In this document: positions 34,829 through 45,100 of the stretch, piece by piece
How positions within the stretch are numbered: the first letter of the stretch is position 1
Layout: each line of letters opens with the position of its first letter
Assembly (NCBI GenBank): GCA_017893485.1
Contig: CM030364.1
Location: forward strand, 206,385,384-206,449,383
Length of the DNA: 64,000 bases
DNA from: Hemerocallis citrina
Lineage: Eukaryota; Streptophyta; Magnoliopsida; Asparagales; Asphodelaceae
Direction: 5' to 3'
Made by a program: the position numbers and the translations under genes
The notes under the pieces: model-generated
What the model was told of the DNA's origin: nothing
The model's input: only the letters and a program-made list of their open reading frames with translations
Database searches by the model: none

Positions 34829-35771
34829 ATGCCAAGAAATGCCCGTTTGAGTGATATTAAGAGACAAGCAAGATCTGCATCCCCATATCATGTAGTATCT
34901 AATAATCAAGAAGGTATCCTCCCGAAACTACTATTCTTTTATAAATTAAAATCATTGTCAATGATGTTCTAATTAATATGCACCTTTCAACAGTTCATCA
35001 TGGCAGACATAATTCTACGACAGTTCATCCGGCAAGGAGACGCCATAACTGTGCTAGAAATTATGTCGACATAAACATGATGCCAGTACACGTGTTATCA
35101 GAATCCAAATTCTGCGAAAAATGTGGTGCTAAGTTGTTTTCAGCTGAACAAGAGAGATATGTTGTAGGAATGGAAAAATCTCACTACCGCAACTTACAAC
35201 GCCTGTCGAATTGAAGATGTTATATACTGATCAGAGTGAGGAGGGAAAGCATTTCAGACATAACATTCGGACATACAATCATATGTTTGCCTTCACTTCG
35301 ATGGGAGTTCATTACGATGCAAGTCTCGCCAATGGCTGTGACGGAATTTATACTTTTAGAGCCCAAGGGGCACCAAAAGCAGGTCTTTGCAACGGGACAA
35401 GATTATTGTGTCGAGGTTTTTATCAGTACTTGATCGATGCAGAAATTGTTACTGGAATTTCAGCAGGAACACGAGTTTTCCTTCCTAGAATACCACTAAA
35501 ACCTTCGGAAAGCATAAGCTTGCTGTTCAAACTAATTAGAAAACAATTTCCTGTGCGTCTGTGTTTCGCTATGACCATAAATAAAGCGCAGGGACAAACT
35601 ATACCGTTCGCGGGGATTTATTTAAAAGATCATGTTTTCAGTCATAGGCAACTTTACGTGGCTTTGTCAAGAGGAATTTCAATGAACTCCACCAAGATAG
35701 CTATTCGTGAAGGAAAATTGTCCGGGCAAGATGGAACATACACAAGAAATGTTGTCTACAAAGAAGTGTAA
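34829..35771 (+). pseudogene. internally deleted Helitron Rep/helicase gene
   Basis: A start at 34,829 (MPRNARLSDIKRQARSASP) is followed by a probable 80-bp intron (34,914-34,993). The next part has the Helitron N-terminal Cys motif (FCEKCGAKLFSAEQ), then after a frame change near 35,205 HNIRTYNHMFAFTSMGVHYD, typical of the region before the Rep domain. This jumps directly to the end of the PIF1-like helicase: GLCNGTRLLCRGF, RLCFAMTINKAQGQT and RQLYVALSRG. The junction lies near 35,370. The HUH Rep nuclease and the Walker A and B helicase motifs are absent. The carboxyl end is intact to 35,771. A typical full-length gene encodes well over 1,000 residues. Confidence 0.85.
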
Positions 35772-36061
35772 TTCAATTAGAAAGCTCAGCTGTAGTTTTA
35801 TTTTGGTTGGTACTACGTACTCTTCTATGCACTTTTACTTTTTTATATGGGTTTGGGTTTGGTTAACAATGCATTTTGAATTTTGTATATCGTATAATGT
35901 ATTATTGAAGTTTGATTATATAATCGCTCACACTTATATTCTATTATTTAAGCCTGCTATTTTGGTTGGTACTACATACTCTTCTATGCACTTTTACTAT
36001 TTCTTTTCTTATACGATATACAAATTCATCCCATGATGGCTAATGATTAAATTTTTTATAG

Positions 36062-36088
36062 ACGTGCATCGCACGTGCATTATACTAG
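36062..36088 (+). terminator. Helitron 3' hairpin and CTAG end
   Basis: acgtgc-atc-gcacgt forms a 6-bp stem with a 3-nt loop at 36,062-36,076, followed by 12 nt ending CTAG at 36,088. This is the transposition termination signal expected at a Helitron 3' end. Confidence 0.9.
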
Positions 36089-36672
36089 TTTAGATTGAAA
36101 ACAACATCCAATGGTCAAAATTTATGAACATCTGTACAGTAGTTGCTACTTGTTATAAATAGTTATTGTGCACAAAAATTTGTGTGGTTTTGAAATTTCA
36201 AAAAAATGATGAACTTTAACCCGCATCCTGATTGCAACACATTGCGGGGTCAATACAATATCAAATTTGGAACTGTCAAAATACACAAATTTTGGTGTGG
36301 CCTTTTTTTTTTTTTTTTTTTTTTGAAAATTCATAAAATGAACTGCGAAAGTTTGGCCCGCATCATGATTGCAACCTATTCGACTCAAAACGATTTTGAA
36401 ATTCGAAACGTCAAAATTTTTGAAAATATGTAAAGTACTTGCTCATTGTTAGGATTAATCATTGTACACAAAAATTTGTGTGATTTTGAAATTTTAAAAA
36501 ACGGACGAACTTTAACGGACATCCTGATTGCGGCACATTTTGATTAACTTCGAAATTCGATCTTCAAACCATCAAAATTTATGAAAATATATAAAGTATT
36601 TGATCGTTGTTATAAATAGTCATTGTACACAAAATTAGTGTAGTTTGGAAATTTTAAAACATGGATGAGCAA
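36089..36672. repeat. satellite subfamily B, right end block
   Basis: About 3.5 monomers continue in register after the Helitron. One carries an uninterrupted T run of about 23 at 36,302-36,324. The satellite stops near 36,672, about 1.86 kb from the DCL1 stop codon. Confidence 0.88.
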
Positions 36673-36710
36673 ACTGTTTTGGTGCTAAATCTTCACCAGT
36701 TATAGCATCC

Positions 36711-37309
36711 ACTGTCGTTTTCTAAAAACCCAGAAATCAATTTAGAAAATACCCTCACTATTGTTCGCTATATACCCAAAATTTAGAATAGGAGTGAACA
36801 GTCGTTCGCTAAACTTAGAAATCGCTTTGGAGAAATGCTAAAAGTAGAAGATGGATGAAGATCATCCGTTTGCAAAAAAATTCGGACGGACGGAAGATGA
36901 TGCTCCATCCGTAGCAAAATTTATTATTAAAAAAGAGAAGATGAAAGACGGAGGAAGGAGCTTCGTCTCCCCCTTTTTTTTTTTCAAGTAGTCAGATTTT
37001 TTTTTTCAAAAACTTACAAAAATGCCATCCAAATATTACGAAAATACCATTAGTTATTTACCAAATCGCCATTAAAAATTATAAAAAAAAAAAATCAATG
37101 GATATCTGTCCCAACATTTCTCCACATTTTAATTACCAAATTATTACGGAAATGCTATATGTTATTTATGAAAATGCCATTTTTATTTTTATTTTTTATT
37201 TATTTTTATTTTTTTTGGGGGGGGGGAGGGGGGGGGGGGGGGGAATACTATTGCTATTTTCCAATTGCTAAATATACAAATTTGGTTTAAAATGATAGTG
37301 GATGCTATA
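36711..37309. mobile_element. MITE-like element with ~20-bp terminal inverted repeats
   Basis: tatagcatccactgtcgttt at 36,711 is mirrored by aatgatagtggatgctata ending at 37,309 (18 of about 20 positions pair). No coding sequence lies inside. It contains a T-rich stretch and a long G run (37,217-37,242). A target duplication is not clear, so the superfamily is left open. Confidence 0.6.
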
Positions 37310-38530
37310 AGGGTGATATGTACTGATGTATCATCTCCATGTCCACAATAAGGATAACTACTTCAGTGCTGTCTTCGATGTGACAAGGGTTTTCATGTTG
37401 TGTCGCCAAACTCACAATAAGGATAACTGCGTCAAAGTCTCCGAAGTTGCACTCGCAATGACTACTTTGATGAGAATAAGCATAACAATGACTACTTTGA
37501 TGAGAATAAGCATAACTACTTTGGAGCTAAGACTACGTTGTGTCTCGATAGTCACAATAAGGATAACTACTTCGGTGCTAAGTACGAGGGATGGCAGCTT
37601 TGATGTTGCATTTTTATGTAGGCAGGTGCTGACTAATACCCACCCACTATCAATTTCACTATATTTTTCTTTTCTTCGCTATCTTCAGTAGCACGCTTTA
37701 ATAGGCGGGGAAGAAATGGCACATAGGTAAACTCTCCAATAGAAGTGTGTCACTTAAGTTTAAAGAAAATGGTAGTGAGTAAAGCATTACTCGGCAGGTG
37801 CCTAGGGTTATGCGATTAATATTAATTCACTTAGATTTCATCCCCGTACATATCAGATAGAGAATTAGCTTACATGATTTACAAACATCTAACCATCATA
37901 TCAGACTATGTGAGGCATGAATGTCAAATAAAGAGAGCATGGTGTAAGCTTTAATTTTCAAAGGGAATCCCTAAAATGATATTGGCTTTGATTTCCAAAA
38001 GTGGCGTTCCTTTCATAAATACGTTTGTGCTTTACCAAAAGCTTGGTTATGGAATTTGTTCAAAAAACATGGTAATGGAAAGGAAATGGAACTACTCTTC
38101 CCTCCAATCAGCATACGAATCCCCAAAGGAAACACTAAAATGACAGGATTAATGAGAAAAGAAACACTACAGTGACTGACTAAGTTCGAGGACAAAAGAG
38201 TAAAATATGATCTTGAGGTCCAATACACCAATTCTCATCACCTTCCTTCTGCAATAGGGCAGCGAATCTCAATGCAATTTATCAATATACTGGTTTAGAT
38301 ATAAGTATTTCATCAATATGCTTCAAATCTATCCTCAAGTAAATTATACTTGAAAAGATAAAATTAAAAACGAGTCATTTTCAGTCAGCAAAAGCAATGG
38401 TCAACGCATCTAAAGTTTTCCCTTGCGCTAAATAAACCGTCAAAAGAATACAATCCAATTTTGCATCACATTAGTCAAACTGCTTAATGAAATCAAGGAA
38501 ACTGCAAACAACAACAGACAACATAACATA
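37310..38530. other. spacer downstream of DCL1
   Basis: This is unique-looking AT-rich sequence between the MITE and the DCL1 stop codon. It holds a 30-bp head-to-tail duplication (aatgactactttgatgagaa type, 37,457-37,516). The DCL1 3' UTR must lie in the right part of this stretch, but I cannot place its end. No other gene is supported. Confidence 0.5.
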
Positions 38531-39145
38531 TTATTTTGATTTCTTGTTATCCTTATCATTACTATTACTACTATCAGGGTAACATTTCTCAAGTAGCTCG
38601 AGGAGAAGAACTGCAGCAGAGTCCTTGGCCTTCTTCACGCTCGGCATCGCCTCGCCAACACACTCATCCGTCCATCCCTTGTCTGAAGTATTCACACGGA
38701 CAGCATATACAAATCTCTTAGCGTGAGCAGGGCCGCCCTCATTCACGCAGCGATACTGAGGCATCGGCCACTGCCGCCTCAAACAAATGTCATTTAATGT
38801 CTGCCTTGTGAACATCTGAGAACTGCTCTTCTTTTCCCCATTATTATCTTTCTTTAATGAAGCTTCAGTCTCCATCTCTTTCTCTTTCTCCTCCTTTTCT
38901 TTTTCCTTCAAGGCTACAAGTGCATTCCTTGCTGCGAGTTTTTGAGCCATCTTTTTCTGTGGATTCTGAGCGACTCCAATCTGAACTCCATCTACAAAGA
39001 CTTCGACGGTTGCCACATTTCCTGCACGAGTGGCTTTGTATTCCAAACCCTCGGCTTGCTGCTGGCACCTCTCTTGGAGTTCTCTTACTGGGTGCATGGG
39101 GAGAGTTTCGGGGGTCACCATTGGATGTAGCAAAGGTTGAAAGAC
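38531..39145 (-). CDS. DCL1: DCL1 last exon, two dsRNA-binding domains
   Basis: The 615-bp exon starts VFQPLLHPMV and encodes dsRBD1 (PVRELQERCQQQAEGLEYKA to QKKMAQKLAARNAL), a Lys/Glu linker, and dsRBD2 (FTRQTLNDICLRRQWPMP to KKAKDSAAVLLLELL), then a Ser/Asn/Asp/Lys tail and TAA. In Arabidopsis the second dsRBD also serves as nuclear localisation signal. Confidence 0.95.
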   Translation of the reverse strand, partial: VFQPLLHPMVTPETLPMHPVRELQERCQQQAEGLEYKATRAGNVATVEVFVDGVQIGVAQNPQKKMAQKLAARNALVALKEKEKEEKEKEMETEASLKKDNNGEKKSSSQMFTRQTLNDICLRRQWPMPQYRCVNEGGPAHAKRFVYAVRVNTSDKGWTDECVGEAMPSVKKAKDSAAVLLLELLEKCYPDSSNSNDKDNKKSK

Positions 39146-42100
39146 CTATCGTAATGGAGGAACAAACAATGTTAGCACATTGTTAATATAATAATAAATT
39201 AATTAAATAATTAATTAATTTACTGAGATGATTGAAAATAGAAAATCACCCCCCAAACTACTGAAGTATCTCTCCCACTGTCGAGAAAAATGGCACCAGC
39301 AATAGATTCCACAATGTCACCAAGAACTTTAGGAGCCTTTCGATCCCCAAGGCCAAAAGAATTGAACCCTGGTTTTAACAGTTCATCCTGGACGTCCTTC
39401 ACAAATTCTCTGATCTGTAAATAAACCAACAAGCAAAAAATAAACAAACTTGAGATCCACAAGTAGTATGGTAACTAAGTAAAATTACTGAATAATCTAT
39501 AAGCCATTAAATTAAGAAACTGCTTAAGCTAACCTGTGTCTCTAAGGCACTCGACCCATGACGAAGATGCATGTGCAATTTGTGCTTCACAGCAACCCTA
39601 GCAAAGTTTTCATTGTTCACAGCAGCAGCTCGCAGGTCAGTCAGCCGTCCCGGTGGCAAATCTGTATAACTAAAAAAGAGATGTCTAGTGATCAAATGAT
39701 CCAACACAGCATCGCCAACAAATTCCAAACGCTGGTAACAAGAAACTCCAGAAGAGGGCCTGGAAGCATGCGTAATGGCTTCCACCAGAAGCCCCTTGTC
39801 TTTAAACTTCACATTTAGTATGCTTTCCAATGACTCAAAGTCGATGTTTCTCATTATGCTCTCAGGAACCACACGAGGTTTTGGCTCTTCTAACTCTGCT
39901 GGGTCAAAATCCACTTGAATCCCAACCCATTTCATCAAATGGTTGGCTGCATCCTTTCCACCTTCCACATAATACACCCCAATCAATGCCTCAACCACAT
40001 CTGCTAAGGTTTTGCATGAGATAACTCTGTCACTGTCAGAGTATTCTTCGATTTCACCATCCTCTTTAGAACCATCTACATACTCATATCGATCATCATC
40101 ATCATCATATAGTTTTGTTTTATGTACAGTACGTGTATCAGAAGATGCACACTTGTCATCAAATAAGGAGTGGTCTAAGTCCTCCTTAGTGTCCTCATCA
40201 TACACAGGAAGGACACCAGGAGCAGCCCATTTGGAGGCGGCAAAACGATCAGCTTGGATGTAGGATTGGAGGCCTTTACTAAGTGCATGATGGTATAGTA
40301 TCATGTTACTCACCATTTGCTGCCTCATTCTCGTAAGTTGGCCCTCGTGCTTTTGAGGATATCGAAGAAAAAGATATCTACTAACTACCCACTTAAGGTA
40401 CGCATCGCCTAGAAGCTCTGCTCTTTCATAGCAGAAGGTCTCTTGACATGAAGCAGCAGTTAATGCTTCCAAGATCTGTTGAAAGAAACAAGGTTCATTT
40501 ACTGATATATAAAATTAATGGTGTGGAAAGCAGAAAGCAGAGTTACATGGAAATGGAAAATTAGGGATCTAGCAGCGAAAACTGGCAAGATTATTTTGTA
40601 AGGAAATATATAACTAATTAAACTTCTTGTAAAATTAACACTAACACCCTAAGATATAATTCTGAAAAGTTTTCTCCCAAAACATTATTTGTTGCAAAAT
40701 TTGAAGCAGAGCTAAAGCATTTTAAAACAGTAATTAGCAGGGACTTTACAACAAAGTTCCAAATGCAAAAGGTACGATAAAAATTCGTGTGCATAACATA
40801 AACCTTGGAAGCAGGAAGAGGATAATTGATCAAATCCCTCAGCTGAATAGCAAGTAGCATACTCTCAACCCTTCTCATAATGGAGGGAAGCCTTTGAGCA
40901 CCTCGAACAAGAGATCCCGGAAGAGGATGAACAAGGCAGATTTCTGGAGGTAAGAAGACATAGTATGTCTTGTCTACACTTTCTTCAGATTCACCTTCTC
41001 TTGCTACAATTTCAAAACCCATCCAGAATTTCACAATGGTCCTTCCAATATTCTGTAAAAGCTAAAGACGATAACAACTAATAATACCAAGAGATAAGAA
41101 GGTAAATGAAATACCTTGTTCAAATCTAGGTGACAGGAGATTCTTGCAATATGAAACACCACGTCCTCGAATTAGAGGTTGCTTTTTATAAATTAACTCC
41201 ACTCCGTATCTGTAACAGTTTATAGCATTATTGATCTACATTTAGAAATATTACAATGCTACTCCTTGAAAAATTAAAGGACAAAGTAATTTTAATTTGA
41301 TACAAAACGAAATGTGGTGATGTTACGGGTATTTTTCATTGACGGTAGAGTATTATATCATATTCAGTCAAGCAGTTTAAGCTGTATTCTTAGATGTTCA
41401 TTTCTAACACTAAGTTGATTAGGAAACCAACATATAGAAATAAGTCACTAAAAGAAAAAAAAAAGAAGGTTTAAAATGCCCAGACAAGCAGTAAATGAAA
41501 GTGAAGCTGTTACAGAGTACCATATTGGAAATAAAGCACAATTTGGAAAACTATTAATTGATTGGGAAAATAAGATCAGTAAATTTACGTAAGAAACCTA
41601 TTCATAATTAAAATTACAAATGGATAGTTCTGAATTGGATCAGTAAATTTATGTAAGAAACCTATTCATAATTCTACAATAGGAAAATCAGCCCAAAAAT
41701 TGGATAGTGGCAAAGACCTTGTTTAGATAACATGGACAAGTACATCAGAGACCAATTATGTCGTATATAAGATTTATAGGATTGCAGTTGGTTCCTACTT
41801 GGTGGAGCAAAGAGTAGATCCAAACAAACTTTAACTGAGGCAACTAAGAAGATGTTCATTTGATGAAGTTTCTAACCTTACGTTAATAGAGCTAACTGAG
41901 AAAAGGATTTAAGTGGCCAACCTCATAATAAAGGCTCAATGATCAGAAATGCTCATTCCGTCCTAGTAAGGTTAAAAGTCAATCAACACCTATCTAAAAA
42001 ATTCAAAACGCGAGGCCAAGGGCAAAATGAGAGGTCACCGCTCCCAAACCCACAACATCCCTCCCCCTTTATCCTTCCTTCTCTTGTTGTTGCCACCTAA

Positions 42101-45100
42101 TATTTTCCACATTCAAATTTATCACATGATGATAGTTTCAAGCAGTTCTCAAATTGGCTAGGCGGTAGTCGGGCAGCCAATAGGGGCCTAGCGCTAGACC
42201 TTGTAAGCGGGGCCTAGGTGGCTAAGCGCTAGGCAGCTTTTTCCTTCCCTATTTATCTTTTGGTTTTGGTTTGTTGTTCCACCATGCATTATTTTGCTCT
42301 TTATTGCTCCCCATCCTTACTCTTGATTTTTCTCCTTGCTATTGCAAGAGGAGCTTTAGAGAGTCTAAATGACTCAATTGCTTGAAGGTGTTGGTTTTGG
42401 TAATAGATATGGGTAGAGCGATGATTGGTCATAATAATGATGAGAATTTTTAATATCTTAATCAGATACATCAAAGAAAAATAACTGTTATACTAGTTGT
42501 AATATGTCTCTTTTGATATCTGGATTGCCTTATCTTTTCATAATCAAAAGCGTCGGAAGATTTGATATCTTGGAGGCAAACAGTGTTGTACTAGTGATTT
42601 TCAGTGAACTCCAATTGACAATTTGTAAAGTTGGGATGTGTGTTGTCCTTCTAATGAAAACAATTTCGAGGAAAAAATAACATAAGATATCTCTTTCCAA
42701 TATGATGATTGTCTAAATATGTAGTAGCTATATAAGTATATATATTTTTTAATATAGGAAGACTATTGCCATCCCGTTTCATTTGATCAGTTGATATCGG
42801 AACAATAACACTAAATCCACAAGATGAAACCACACCTACAATTACAAGTGAAAGACACCACCAATAAGCACTATTACTACTACTACTACTAATATAAACT
42901 AAGTCTCTAACTCATCTTATAAAAATCCATCAAAGATTCTCCAAAACCTACAATTACAAGCAAAAATCCACCTAGGCCGCTTAGACCTGCCTAGACCCGC
43001 TCAAGGGGCCAAACCGATTTTTTCAAACACCTAGGGCCTAAGCGAGTTGCCTGGGGACCGCCTAGCCCCTAGGTCGATTTTTAGAAACAGTGGTTTTAAT
43101 TGTTATTACATTTATGTTGCCAACAACAACATTTAACCAAGGACCTGGGCAAAAATTTTCTGCATTTGCCTCCAGCTATTCTACTAAAATTGAGAAAAGA
43201 ATTAATTATCTACCTTCTAGTGCACCCAAAATTGATTGTGAATTATTTCTACTCAAGTAGAAGACAAGACATATTACAAATATTCAATTCATTGGCTACT
43301 TAACAATTTTCTAATGGATAATTTAATGGAACACTACCAGAAACATTATGTGCAAGTTGGACTTAGAAATATCTTCTAATTAAATTTTATATTTTCACAG
43401 GGGTTTTGCCACATAACTTGGGGGTGTTCGTAGACCGGGTTGGACGAGTTTTAGGACAAAATCGCATTTACGGCCAGGTTATCATAGCACGACGAACCCG
43501 GCCTAGTATGAACCTTAACCCGAAGGCTTCAGGTTCGGGCTGGGTTCATATGGGTAAGCGGGTTTTAGCAAACTTTAGCGGGTTTTACTTAAAACATAAC
43601 ATTTGTAAATCAACATAGCCACAATTTGGAAAAAAATTGTCCAAATCGTCATAATTTAAAGTTAAACTATTTTGATAAAAAATAAATTAGTTAACAGTAG
43701 AAGTTGAACTTGAAAATTTATATGTGGTTACTAAACAGGACTGGGAGTCACGTTATTATTTTTATAAGATTATTTGATAATTTTCCAGACCTTTTATAAA
43801 TGTGAAAACTTGACCTCAGGTTACTGTGAGAACGCTAGTTCAGTAAAGAACCTGAATTTTGACCTAATTATAGATAATTTCAATTAGAAATCATTAATTA
43901 AGACCGGTCTCTTGATAATTGGAGGCCTTTAAACGCCTCCAAGAAGAGAATATTGACCGAACTTCCATTGTCCACCAGCACCCTGCGAACGTCGAAGTTG
44001 GCCATTTTGAGGTTGATGACGAGGGCATCGCAGTGGGGCATGCGGATGCCTTCACTATCTGTTAATACAATGCTACAAAGATAAATTAGCGCAAAATAAT
44101 TATTCAAACCATGTAATATTCATATTTTTGAAGATATAGAGTGGCCAAGGAAACAAGAAACTAGCATAAGTGATAATATAGTGCTACAAAGATAAATTAG
44201 CGCTAAATAATTATTCAACCATGTAATATTCAGATTTCAGATAGATATATAGTGACCAATGAAACAAGAAACTAGCATAAGTGGCTATAAGCTAACAAAA
44301 ATAAATATAACAGATATATAACTAAGTGGTTTGATGTTGAAGAAATTAAGTGTCTTGATTTCATGTTAGTTTTTTTTTTTTAACAATTAGTGCGAACAAA
44401 ATAAATTAGTACCCATGATGCCTCGATCAGTTAGTATATCTTCTATATAAGGAAAACTTAGTAGCTATATATATGCATAAAACAGTGCAACGATACAATA
44501 CAATTTGTGTGTGTGCCCCCACAGCGGGCACTGGGAATGCACAAGAAGGCACATCTGATGCTGGTCTGACAAGACCTAATAGAGGAATTGGTCCCACAAG
44601 GACAACCCAAGAATACTGTGATTAGTGAGGAATACTGGGTTCTTCTCCGGAGCTCGATGTTCGCCTAAGACTTATACCAACCCATGCTCTGGATCCACTG
44701 AGATCCAGAAAAGAGTGGCTCATAAAGCCCCAGTCAATACGTAATTCATATTGTGTCTGATGGAAAGTGGCTTTGTCGATTGGGAAGTCTTCATCTTTCT
44801 TCTAGCTTTTCGTTCTGTCTAGCGATTCCTGTAAAGAAATATGTCCTACGTCCCCTGTTAGTATTGGTCCTACTCTATCTATCGGTCTCAACTGGATTGG
44901 TTGCTTTGTCGGAACTCCTCCCTTGCTTGATCTCGCCTATAGTGGGCGATTTCAGGCGGGTCATGTTCGGTTTTGGCGGACATGTTCGGTCTATGTGCGC
45001 GCTGTTTCTAAATAATTTAACCCGCTCAAAAAGAAGAGATTAATCTTCAATCCGCCCAATCAGGTTGTCGGCGGCTTTTAAGGTAACATTAAACCTAAAA

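Larger units (their letters stand above)
31038..36088 (+). mobile_element. Helitron, 5.05 kb, non-autonomous
   Basis: The element starts TCTATACTATTATTAAGC and ends with a 6-bp-stem hairpin followed 12 nt later by CTAG. It lies precisely between an A and a T: the satellite reads tagcaca before it and tttagatt after it, which joins to the normal monomer tagcacatttagatt. There is no target duplication, as expected for Helitrons. It contains a duplicated 5' end, a possible captured gene fragment, and a remnant of the Helitron Rep/helicase gene with the Rep catalytic part and most of the helicase missing. It must have been mobilised by a full-length relative. Confidence 0.92.

Noticed and set aside
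37326..37691. 121-residue frame downstream of DCL1
   Set aside because: It contains a 30-bp DNA duplication, shows no domain, and is not supported by coding signals.
41674..42833. Short frames in the first kilobase of the giant intron
   Set aside because: No domain, no splice support, and they lie within intron or MITE sequence.
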